Shown: positions 35,802 through 42,188 of the stretch, piece after piece
Numbering within the stretch: the stretch's first letter is position 1
How the letters are laid out: the number at the start of each line of letters is the position of its first letter
DNA from: an uncultured Clostridia bacterium
Lineage (GTDB): Bacteria > Bacillota > Clostridia > TANB77 > CAG-508
Reading direction: 5' to 3'
Length of the DNA stretch: 42,188 nucleotides
Assembly (NCBI GenBank): GCA_944387535.1
Contig: CALXFI010000006.1
Coordinates: 1 to 42,188 of the forward strand
Program-made: the position numbers and the translations under genes
The notes under the pieces: model-generated
What the model was told of the DNA's origin: nothing
Seen by the model: the letters and a program-made list of their open reading frames with translations, nothing else
Databases searched by the model: none

Positions 35802-37124
35802 TTATTTGTTTTCCTTATTTTTTGTATTTTCTTTATTTTCCTTTTTAGACTTTTTATCTTTTGGCTCTTTTTTTGGTTTTTCAGTTTTTACTTTTTCAGT
35901 TTTTACTTTTTCCGTTTTTGTTTCATTTTTTGAGTCATTTCCTTCAGAGTTATCTTTCTTGTCTTCTGAAAAATCTTTATTTCTATTAGATGGTAAAATA
36001 CCATTAATTAAAATTCCAAGACCAAGTATTGCTGCGATAATACTTATAACTCTTCCAATAAAAGGAATTAAAGCAATAAGCCATAATATAACAGCTGTTA
36101 AAATTAAAAATCCAAGTTTACTAATTATTTTTTCAACATTCAGTTTTTTACAAATTAAATTATTAATAGCAATTACAAATATAGAAGAACTAATAGCATA
36201 AGCAATAAATAGTATAACAAGGCTAAGGACTGCAACTGATGATGTTATTCCTAATAGTAATAATATTACAGAAGCTATTATTATTACTATAGGTGTTAAA
36301 ATTCCAAAACCAATTGTTGATGGTAATTTTTTAGTAAATATTAAATCAGTACGATTTAAGAATTTTGGTGCAAGCCATAAGCATAATAGCCAAATTACAA
36401 TAACTGTTACTAAAAATTTTCCAAGTGCAAGTATATAGCTTTGAATAGATGGTGATGAATTTTTAATTTGAGTGTAATTAATATTACCTAAGACAATGCC
36501 ATCTGGAATTGAAAACTCTTGAGTAGCACTATAATTTAAATCACCACTTATAGAACCTTGAGAAGTAACGCTATTTCCTTCTGTTGAACCAGTTTCAACT
36601 TGAATATTATTAACTTTTAGAAAAACATTTCTACCAATTGTTCCAGAAAGTGTAAAGTCATTTGTAATACTTCTTACATCACGAAATACATATCCACTAA
36701 TATTAAGATTATTTGAATAAGTATATACATCATATACTGAACCTCTAATATTAATATTTGGAGCTATAGCAAATAAATTACTAAAAATATAACCATTTTC
36801 ACTAACGTTAATAGTATTTGCTACAATAAATGCATCTCCACCAATTTGTGAAGTTATATTAACAGTGTCTGCGAAAACAAATAAATTACCATCTACAATA
36901 TAATCAACAGTTACTTCGTCACCATTTAGATAAACGTCACCTTGTCTATAAGTATCTTGACGAGTTGCACTTTGCTTTGCTTGTTCTTCTGCAGCATTTA
37001 TTACTGCTTGTTCTTGTGAGTCCTGAGTATTTGCTTCATTATCTTCAGCTCTTACAATTGGAATCATTAGTGTTAAAATAATTACTATAAATAGGGCAAT
37101 TATTTTAAATTTGCTTTTTAACAT
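35802..37124 (-). CDS. Secreted/membrane bactofilin-like protein with Lys/Glu-rich tail
   Basis: A 440-residue protein: signal peptide (1-26, ending VRA), a linker, then a beta-helical polymer-forming region (about 60-210) of short repeats (DGNLFVFADTVNITSQIGGDAFIVANTINV...). About four membrane helices follow (about 235-375), then a highly charged cytoplasmic tail (about 385-440) with repeated KTEKV units. The beta part resembles bactofilins and membrane proteins of that class in Clostridia. The function is unknown; a surface or envelope scaffold is plausible. The ATG at 37124 has TTAGGAGGGATTTTA upstream and its own promoter. It lies 77 bases beyond the nth stop. Confidence 0.7.
   Translation of the reverse strand: MLKSKFKIIALFIVIILTLMIPIVRAEDNEANTQDSQEQAVINAAEEQAKQSATRQDTYRQGDVYLNGDEVTVDYIVDGNLFVFADTVNITSQIGGDAFIVANTINVSENGYIFSNLFAIAPNINIRGSVYDVYTYSNNLNISGYVFRDVRSITNDFTLSGTIGRNVFLKVNNIQVETGSTEGNSVTSQGSISGDLNYSATQEFSIPDGIVLGNINYTQIKNSSPSIQSYILALGKFLVTVIVIWLLCLWLAPKFLNRTDLIFTKKLPSTIGFGILTPIVIIIASVILLLLGITSSVAVLSLVILFIAYAISSSIFVIAINNLICKKLNVEKIISKLGFLILTAVILWLIALIPFIGRVISIIAAILGLGILINGILPSNRNKDFSEDKKDNSEGNDSKNETKTEKVKTEKVKTEKPKKEPKDKKSKKENKENTKNKENK
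35882..35911 (-). repeat. 15-base tandem repeat in the charged tail
   Basis: Two exact copies of CAGTTTTTACTTTTT (plus-strand reading), with a degenerate third at 35912-35926. They encode repeated KTEKV and are a likely site of length variation. Confidence 0.7.
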
Positions 37125-37162
37125 TAAAATCCCTCCTAAATATTATTTAATTATATGTTAAA

Positions 37163-37191
37163 AATATATAACTTTATTATAGTTTTGTCAA
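37163..37191 (-). promoter_or_regulatory. Sigma-A promoter of the bactofilin-like gene
   Basis: On the minus strand: TTGACA (37191-37186), 17 bases, TATATT (37168-37163). Confidence 0.65.
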
Positions 37192-37201
37192 TTATTTAGC
37201 A

Positions 37202-37840
37202 TTATTTCCTTAAAGTTTTGTAATATTTACAAAATTTATTTATAGCACATTCATCACATTTAGGATGTCTTGCAATACAAGTATTTCTTCCATGCCATAC
37301 AAAAAGATGATTTATATCTTTTAATGTATCTTTAGGAAAAATCTTTATTAAATCTTGCTCAATTTTTTCAGGTTCCTTTTTATTAGATAAACCAGTAAGA
37401 TTAGAAATTCTTTTTGCATGAGTATCAACTGCAATACCTTCTGCAATTCCAAATACTTCAAGCATAATAACATTAGCACTTTTTCTTCCAACACCTGCTA
37501 ATGAGGTTAACTCTTTCATAGTATGAGGAACTTCACCATTAAACTTCTCTAAGACTTGTTTTGCGCAAAGTTTAATATTTTTAGCCTTATTCTTATAAAA
37601 TCCACAAGGATGGATAATTTTTTCTAATTCATTTATATCAATATTTGCAAAATCTTCAATTGTCTTACATCTAGCAAAAAGTTCAGGAGTTGTTTTATTA
37701 ACTCTTTCATCTGTGCATTGTGCAGAAAGCATAACAGCAACTACTAATTGAAAAGGAGTTTCAAAATCTAAACTGCAAGTAGCATCTGGATATGACTTTT
37801 TTAACAATTCGACTAATTCTTTTGCATCTTTTTTGGTCAT
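37202..37840 (-). CDS. nth: Endonuclease III
   Basis: This bifunctional glycosylase/AP lyase removes oxidised pyrimidines. The 212 residues carry the helix-hairpin-helix LTSLAGVGRKSANVIM with catalytic Lys120, Asp139 in VDTHAKR, and a [4Fe-4S] motif Cys188-x6-Cys195-x2-Cys198-x5-Cys204. The frame opens at a GTG at 37849, but that GTG is part of the ribosome binding site (AAAGGTGAT). ATG 37840 is the better start. It is transcribed on the minus strand ahead of the bactofilin-like gene, which has its own promoter. Confidence 0.96.
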   Translation of the reverse strand: MTKKDAKELVELLKKSYPDATCSLDFETPFQLVVAVMLSAQCTDERVNKTTPELFARCKTIEDFANIDINELEKIIHPCGFYKNKAKNIKLCAKQVLEKFNGEVPHTMKELTSLAGVGRKSANVIMLEVFGIAEGIAVDTHAKRISNLTGLSNKKEPEKIEQDLIKIFPKDTLKDINHLFVWHGRNTCIARHPKCDECAINKFCKYYKTLRK

Positions 37841-37928
37841 ATTTATCACCTTTATTAATTATATTTTTCTATTATTTTACAAGAAAAAACAAAATTCGTC
37901 AAATAAAGAGAGAAAAAGCAAAATAGGT

Positions 37929-37957
37929 AACAAAAAGAATAAAAAAATCATATGATA
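37929..37957 (+). promoter_or_regulatory. Candidate mother-cell (sigma-E/K type) promoter of the small-protein/spoVM pair
   Basis: CATATGATA (37949-37957) fits the CATAnnATA -10 of sigma-E/K, with AACA (37929-37932) 16 bases upstream. No sigma-A -35 is visible. Similar layout to the sigK promoter at 2317-2343. Based on motif only. Confidence 0.4.
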
Positions 37958-37984
37958 TACAAAAACAAAGGGGAGGAATTTAAC

Positions 37985-38134
37985 ATGGGACGTTTTTTGA
38001 AAAAAACTCTAGCTGTATGCTTAATAGGATTAGGTTTGGGAATATTACTTGTTTTATTGCTTCCCATAAGTGGATGGTTATTTATAATTGGTCTAACTGT
38101 TGTTTGTGTTGGTCTAATGTGGCTTGCTTGTTAA
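37985..38134 (+). CDS. 49-residue two-helix membrane protein next to spoVM
   Basis: A small membrane protein of 49 residues: MGRFLKKTLAVC, then two hydrophobic helices (about 8-27 and 30-48) separated by PISGW, ending in Cys. The ATG at 37985 has GGGGAGGAATTTAAC upstream; the longer frame from 37952 overlaps the promoter. It lies 25 bases before spoVM and is likely cotranscribed from a mother-cell-type promoter, which suggests a sporulation role. Basic N-terminus and helix spacing resemble uncharacterised small proteins of Clostridia. I cannot name a family. Confidence 0.7.
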   Translation: MGRFLKKTLAVCLIGLGLGILLVLLLPISGWLFIIGLTVVCVGLMWLAC

Positions 38135-38159
38135 CCGAGAAAAGATAGGAGGGATACAT

Positions 38160-38234
38160 ATGACTATTGTAGTAAAAAAAGTACCTAAATTTTTAAGAGG
38201 TTTTGTAAAATTTATATTTAGAATAAAAGATTAA
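38160..38234 (+). CDS. spoVM: Stage V sporulation protein M (SpoVM)
   Basis: This 24-residue amphipathic helix binds the convex forespore membrane and anchors the SpoIVA coat base. The core KVPKFLRGFVK corresponds to KLPKFLGGIVR of B. subtilis SpoVM, including the key Pro, with similar overall length (24 versus 26). The ATG at 38160 has TAGGAGGGATACAT upstream. Synteny is strong: in B. subtilis spoVM lies between the prpC-prkC-rsgA-rpe cluster and rpmB, just as here. One difference is Arg at the first of the two glycines after PKFL. It was recognised by motif plus position. Confidence 0.85.
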   Translation: MTIVVKKVPKFLRGFVKFIFRIKD

Positions 38235-38258
38235 AAGAAAAACTTAAAATCAAAATAA

Positions 38259-38289
38259 AAAAGAGCTTTTTTCCAAATTAAGCTCTTTT
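38259..38289. terminator. Bidirectional terminator shared by spoVM and rpmB
   Basis: AAAAGAGCTT (38259-38268) pairs with AAGCTCTTTT (38280-38289). A T-run follows on the minus strand. The rpmB stop codon (38278-38280) sits at the edge of the stem, so the last rpmB codons double as terminator sequence. Confidence 0.75.
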
Positions 38290-38475
38290 AACTTTTCCAT
38301 TTTTTAAACATTTAGCACATACATGAATTCTTTTTACTTCACCATTTATTTCAGCTTTAACAGTTCTTAAGTTTGGTTTCCAAGTACGTGGTGATCTTTT
38401 ACTTATATGAGAACGAGTAATGCTAAGTTTTTTTCCATGACTAGGTTGTTTATCACATATTTCACATCTTGCCAT
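38278..38475 (-). CDS. rpmB: 50S ribosomal protein L28
   Basis: A 65-residue ribosomal protein with MARCEICDKQPSHGKKLS, SHISKRSPRTWKPNLR and HVCAKCLKNGKV. It has two CxxC pairs, so it is the zinc-binding (C+) form. The frame opens at 38487, but ATG 38475 has AGGAGGTGCAATATATA upstream. It converges with spoVM, whereas in B. subtilis spoVM and rpmB are also next-door neighbours. Confidence 0.97.
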   Translation of the reverse strand: MARCEICDKQPSHGKKLSITRSHISKRSPRTWKPNLRTVKAEINGEVKRIHVCAKCLKNGKVKRA

Positions 38476-38579
38476 TATATATTGCACCTCCTAAATTTTC
38501 ATAAATAAATTGACTATTAACAAGTTTATCATAAAATCAAAAAAAAAACAAGTATTTTTCGAAAATTATAAAAAATTCC

Positions 38580-38607
38580 TTGCAAATTAGGAAAAATGTG
38601 GTATAAT
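38580..38607 (+). promoter_or_regulatory. Sigma-A promoter of tig
   Basis: TTGCAA (38580-38585), 16 bases, TATAAT (38602-38607) with TGTGG just before the -10. Confidence 0.6.
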
Positions 38608-38643
38608 AATTAGGCTATAGGAAAAAAGAAAGGATTGAAGGAA

Positions 38644-39933
38644 ATGAAATGTAAATTAGAAAAAACAGAAAACGCAAATGAAGTAAAATTTGAAATAACA
38701 GTAGAAGCTGAAAAATTTGATGAAGCTATAAAAAAAGTATATTTTAAAAGTGCTAAATATTTTAATATACCAGGATTTAGAAAAGGTAAAGCACCAATGC
38801 AAATAGTAGAAAAATATTATGGAAAAGAAATATTCTATGAAGATGCATTTAATGAGGTTGCACAAGATGCTTTAGAAGAAGCAGTAGCAGAAAATAAAGT
38901 AGAAGTTGTCTCTAGACCAGAAGTAGATATTAAACAAATAGAAAAAGGAAAAGATTTAATATTTACAGTAGTAATGCAAACAAAACCAGAAGCAGAGCTT
39001 GGAAAATATAAAGGTATAGAAATCAAAAAAATTGAGTATAATGTATCAGACGATGATATAAATCATGAATTAGAACATATGCAAGAACATAATAGTAGAT
39101 TAATTTCAATAGATGATAGGGAAGTTCAAAAAGGAGATACAGTAAATATTGATTTTGAAGGATTTGTAGATGGAAAAGCATTTGAAGGTGGAAAAGCTGA
39201 AAACTATGATATAGAAATAGGAAGTAATACATTTATACCAGGATTCGAAGATGGTGTAATAGGGATGAAAATCGACGAAGAAAAAGATATAGATGTAAAA
39301 TTCCCTGAAGAATATTTTTCAAAAGAATTAGCTGGAAAAGATGCAACATTTAAAGTAAAATTACATGAAATAAAGAAAAAAGAATTACCAGAGCTTGATG
39401 ACGAATTCGCAAAAGACGTAAGTGAATTTGATACATTAGACGAATTAAAAGCTGATATTAAGAAAAAACTAGAAAAACAAAATGCTGATAGAGAGAAATA
39501 TGAAACAGAAGAAGCTGTTATAAAAGCACTTTGTGAAAATACAAAAGTAGATATACCTTCAGGAATGGTAGAAACAGAAGTTGATAATATGTTAAAAGAC
39601 TTTGAACAACGTCTATCATATCAAGGATTAAAATTAGATCAATACTTAAAAATGTTAGGTAAAACTGAAGAAGAAATGAGAAAAGAATACGAACCTCAAG
39701 CAATCGAAGGAATTAAATCAAGATTAGCAATTGAAGCTGTTATAAAAGCAGAAAAGATAGAAGCAACAGATAAAGAAGTAGATGATAAAGTAAAAGAAAT
39801 GGCTAAAAATTATGGTAGAGAAAATGATGAAACATTCTTAAAAAATGAAAATGTAAGAAATTATCTAAAAGAAGGAATAGAATCAGAAAAAGCAATTGAT
39901 TTCTTAGTAAAAAATGCAAAAATGAAGAAATAA
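38644..39933 (+). CDS. tig: Trigger factor (ribosome-bound chaperone)
   Basis: Trigger factor binds L23 at the exit tunnel and folds nascent chains. The 429 residues have a ribosome-binding domain with the signature FRKGKAPMQIVEKYYG (the GFRxGKxP motif), an FKBP-type prolyl isomerase domain (about 160-245; GDTVNIDFEGFVDGKAFEGG, GSNTFIPGFEDGVIGM) and a C-terminal helical chaperone domain. The frame opens with TTG at 38635, but ATG 38644 is better placed behind AAAGGA and matches the family start. The order tig-clpP-clpX is conserved in Firmicutes. Confidence 0.96.
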   Translation: MKCKLEKTENANEVKFEITVEAEKFDEAIKKVYFKSAKYFNIPGFRKGKAPMQIVEKYYGKEIFYEDAFNEVAQDALEEAVAENKVEVVSRPEVDIKQIEKGKDLIFTVVMQTKPEAELGKYKGIEIKKIEYNVSDDDINHELEHMQEHNSRLISIDDREVQKGDTVNIDFEGFVDGKAFEGGKAENYDIEIGSNTFIPGFEDGVIGMKIDEEKDIDVKFPEEYFSKELAGKDATFKVKLHEIKKKELPELDDEFAKDVSEFDTLDELKADIKKKLEKQNADREKYETEEAVIKALCENTKVDIPSGMVETEVDNMLKDFEQRLSYQGLKLDQYLKMLGKTEEEMRKEYEPQAIEGIKSRLAIEAVIKAEKIEATDKEVDDKVKEMAKNYGRENDETFLKNENVRNYLKEGIESEKAIDFLVKNAKMKK

Positions 39934-39940
39934 TAAAAAT

Positions 39941-39986
39941 GCTGGGGGATAGAATTATTAGTAAAGTTTTAGCCCCAGCTTTTTTG
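39941..39986 (+). terminator. Terminator of tig
   Basis: GCTGGGG (39941-39947) pairs with CCCCAGC (39973-39979), followed by TTTTTT. It separates tig from clpP. Confidence 0.8.
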
Positions 39987-40012
39987 CAATTAAAAAGGAT
40001 TTGTAATATATA
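39984..40012 (+). promoter_or_regulatory. Sigma-A promoter of clpPX
   Basis: TTGCAA (39984-39989), 17 bases, TATATA (40007-40012). It overlaps the tig terminator tail. Confidence 0.5.
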
Positions 40013-40066
40013 TAGTTAAGTTGAAGAAAATGTTTTTAAATAGACATTTGAAGGAGGAAAGATAAA

Positions 40067-40672
40067 ATGTTAGAGAAAAATAGTTTAGTACCTTATGTAA
40101 TTGAACAAACTAGTAAAGGAGAAAGATCTTATGATATTTTCTCAAGATTATTGAAAGATAGAATTATATTTTTAGGAGAAGAAGTTAATCCAACAACATC
40201 AAGCTTAGTAATAGCACAATTACTATTCTTAGAGTCAGAAGATCCAGAAAAGGAGATTAGTTTATATATTAATTCACCAGGTGGATCTATTACAGATGGT
40301 ATGGGAATTATAGATACAATGAATTATATAACATGCCCAGTATCAACAATTTGTATTGGTATGGCAGCCAGTATGGGAGCAGCTCTTTTAGCAGCTGGAG
40401 AAAAAGGAAAAAGATTTGCAACACCAAATGCTGAAATCTTAATTCACCAACCATTAATTGGTGGTGGAGGACTTTCTGGTCAAGCAACAGAAATTAAAAT
40501 ACATGCAGACCATTTAGTAAAAACAAGAGAAAAATTAACTAAATTCTTAAGTGATAGAACAGGTCAAACAATAGAACAAATAGAAAAAGACACAGAAAGA
40601 GATAATTATATGACAGCTGAGGAAGCTTTAAATTATGGATTAATAGATGGAATTATGGACAAAAGAAAATAG
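40067..40672 (+). CDS. clpP: ATP-dependent Clp protease proteolytic subunit
   Basis: This is the serine protease core that forms a two-ring barrel with ClpX. The 201 residues have the catalytic triad Ser102 (GMAASMGA), His127 (ILIHQPL) and Asp175 (EKDTERDN), plus [13 protein letters not shown] and the LIDGIM C-terminal part. The ATG at 40067 has AAGGAGGAAAGATAAA upstream. clpX follows 29 bases downstream in the same operon. Confidence 0.97.
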   Translation: MLEKNSLVPYVIEQTSKGERSYDIFSRLLKDRIIFLGEEVNPTTSSLVIAQLLFLESEDPEKEISLYINSPGGSITDGMGIIDTMNYITCPVSTICIGMAASMGAALLAAGEKGKRFATPNAEILIHQPLIGGGGLSGQATEIKIHADHLVKTREKLTKFLSDRTGQTIEQIEKDTERDNYMTAEEALNYGLIDGIMDKRK

Positions 40673-40701
40673 TATAATAAAAATAAGAAAAGGAGAGACT
40701 T

Positions 40702-42027
40702 ATGGCAAAAAATGATAAACCAAGAAGTGTAAGATGTTCCTTTTGTGGTAAAGCACAAGAGAATGTTAGAAAAATAGTAGCAGGTCCAGGAGTATATATT
40801 TGTGATGAATGTGTAGAACTATGTAATAGTATCATAGAAGCAGAATTATACGAAGATGAAAAAGCAGGATACACATTAAATGAACTAAATAATTTACCAA
40901 CTCCACAAGAAATAAAAGATATATTAGATGATTATGTAATAGGACAAGATGAAGCCAAAAGAACTTTGTCTGTTGCGGTTTATAATCATTATAAAAGAAT
41001 TGCGCATGAAGAAGCTAATAAAAAAGATGATGATGTGGAAATTCAAAAAAGTAATATTTTATTACTTGGACCAACAGGATGTGGAAAGACTTTACTTGCA
41101 AGAACTTTAGCTAAAATATTAAAAGTTCCATTTACAATTGCAGATGCAACGACTTTAACAGAAGCAGGATACGTAGGAGAAGATGTTGAAAATATTCTTC
41201 TAAAACTAATTCAAGCTGCTGATGGAGATATTGAAAAAGCAGAAAAGGGAATTATTTATATTGATGAAATCGATAAAATTGCAAGGAAATCAGAAAATGT
41301 TTCTATAACAAGAGATGTAAGTGGTGAGGGTGTACAACAAGCATTACTTAAAATTATAGAAGGAACAGTAGCTTCAGTACCACCACAAGGAGGAAGAAAA
41401 CATCCAAACCAAGAATTAATACAAATAAACACAGAGAATATTTTAATTATATGTGGTGGAGCATTTGAAGGACTAGAGAATATAATTAAAGAAAGAACTG
41501 GTGAAAAAGAAATAGGTTTTGGTAAAAGACAACAAATTAAAAAAGATGAAGATAAATATGAAGTATTTAAAGAATTATTACCTCAAGATTTATTAAAGTT
41601 TGGTCTAATACCAGAATTTATAGGAAGATTACCAATTGTTGCAACATTAAGAGATTTGGATAAAGAAGCTTTAATTAAAATATTACAAGAACCTAAAAAT
41701 TCTTTAGTAAAACAATATCAAAAATTATTTGAAATAGATGGTGTAGAACTAATTTTTGAAAGAGAAGCATTAGAAGCAATTGTTGATAAAGCGATTGAAA
41801 GAAAAACTGGTGCTAGAGGTCTACGTTCTATTATAGAAGAAATTATGAGAGATATTATGTTTGACATACCATCTAAGCCAGATATAGAAAAATGTATTAT
41901 AACGAAAGAAACAGTATTAGGAACTGCGGGACCTAAAATAATAGAAGGAAACAAAGAAAATATAAAAAAACCAATAATCAAAAAGAAAAGACAAACACCG
42001 GAAGGAAATCAAAAAGAAACTGCATAA
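40702..42027 (+). CDS. clpX: ATP-dependent Clp protease ATP-binding subunit ClpX
   Basis: This is the unfoldase that feeds ClpP. The 441 residues have an N-terminal zinc finger (Cys12, Cys15, Cys34, Cys37), an AAA+ domain with Walker A GPTGCGKT (124-131), pore loop GYVGED, Walker [11 protein letters not shown] and the ClpP-docking IGF loop (EKEIGFGKR). The C-terminal tail (from about 410) is Lys-rich. The ATG at 40702 has AAAGGAGAGACTT upstream. It is the last complete gene in the window. Confidence 0.97.
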   Translation: MAKNDKPRSVRCSFCGKAQENVRKIVAGPGVYICDECVELCNSIIEAELYEDEKAGYTLNELNNLPTPQEIKDILDDYVIGQDEAKRTLSVAVYNHYKRIAHEEANKKDDDVEIQKSNILLLGPTGCGKTLLARTLAKILKVPFTIADATTLTEAGYVGEDVENILLKLIQAADGDIEKAEKGIIYIDEIDKIARKSENVSITRDVSGEGVQQALLKIIEGTVASVPPQGGRKHPNQELIQINTENILIICGGAFEGLENIIKERTGEKEIGFGKRQQIKKDEDKYEVFKELLPQDLLKFGLIPEFIGRLPIVATLRDLDKEALIKILQEPKNSLVKQYQKLFEIDGVELIFEREALEAIVDKAIERKTGARGLRSIIEEIMRDIMFDIPSKPDIEKCIITKETVLGTAGPKIIEGNKENIKKPIIKKKRQTPEGNQKETA

Positions 42028-42036
42028 ATAAATACA

Positions 42037-42070
42037 AGAAGGATTCTAATAGTAGGAACCCTTCTTTTTT
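42037..42070 (+). terminator. Terminator of clpPX
   Basis: AAGAAGGATTC pairs with GAACCCTTCTT around a 9-base loop, followed by a T-run. The remaining 118 bases of the window are AT-rich without a recognisable feature. Confidence 0.75.
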
Positions 42071-42188
42071 ATTGTTCATATTCTAGTTTAGGTGATTAAA
42101 TGAAATTTATACAGTAAAAAAGAGTAAAAATTTTTCGCAATAAAAATGTATAAAAATGAACAAAAAACATCGTAAATTTGATAAAATG

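Noticed and set aside
35882..35926. CRISPR-like short repeats
   Set aside because: Units are 15 bases, contiguous without spacers and in frame with a coding tail.
35794..36201. Plus-strand ORF rich in Phe and Ser
   Set aside because: Antisense of the Lys/Glu-rich tail of the bactofilin-like gene; no family features.

Overview
This is a low-GC, gene-dense stretch of core chromosome from a Gram-positive member of the Clostridia (Bacillota), probably an uncultured gut-type lineage. The basis is A+T-rich codon use throughout, strong AGGAGG-type ribosome binding sites, several TTG/GTG starts, a two-gene split transketolase, the order prpC-prkC-rsgA-rpe ... spoVM-rpmB known from B. subtilis, and sporulation genes (sigK, spoVM). 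I cannot assign a genus. Almost everything is chromosomal housekeeping. I see no phage, plasmid, transposase or CRISPR array.

Layout. 1-6 kb: a U32-family tRNA hydroxylation protein, a DUF368/PopT polyprenyl-phosphate transporter (minus), a sigma-K gene broken by two frameshifts, a hemolysin III/TrhA protein, a 6S RNA gene, and a PepV-type dipeptidase (minus). 6-16 kb: both transketolase subunits, then a cell-wall/division block of ftsE, ftsX, three tandem coiled-coil M23 peptidoglycan hydrolases and a CtpB-type S41 protease, followed by pgsA and greA. 16-19 kb: deoD (minus), pyrG, and two identical tRNA-Gly(TCC) genes. 19-25 kb: a decayed gene remnant, then femX-like, alanine racemase, a DUF1189 protein and ftsH. 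24.6-30.7 kb: prmC-whiA-hemW, recN, enolase. 30.8-35.8 kb: PP2C phosphatase, PASTA kinase, a tiny minus-strand ORF with its own terminator, rsgA, rpe. 35.8-42.2 kb: a bactofilin-like membrane protein and nth (both minus), a 49-residue membrane protein, spoVM, rpmB (minus), tig, clpP, clpX.

How it works together. Several blocks converge on the envelope. FtsEX with its extracellular hydrolases would drive regulated peptidoglycan cleavage. FemX-like, Alr and PopT supply peptidoglycan building blocks or carrier lipid. The PASTA kinase and its phosphatase sense muropeptides. FtsH and Tig/ClpXP handle protein quality control.

Most noteworthy: (1) sigma-K is disrupted by two +1 insertions about 46 bp apart, while spoVM is intact, and both genes have similar candidate mother-cell promoters. 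(2) A family of GGGAC-core palindromic repeats sits at five intergenic sites, some serving as terminators and one at the predicted 5' end of the rsgA transcript. (3) A 14-bp hairpin lies between the Shine-Dalgarno sequence and the start codon of the U32 gene and could bridge them. (4) A 25-codon ORF has its own ribosome binding site and terminator. (5) There is an FtsEX-linked triplication of M23 hydrolases. No wholly new multi-gene system was found.
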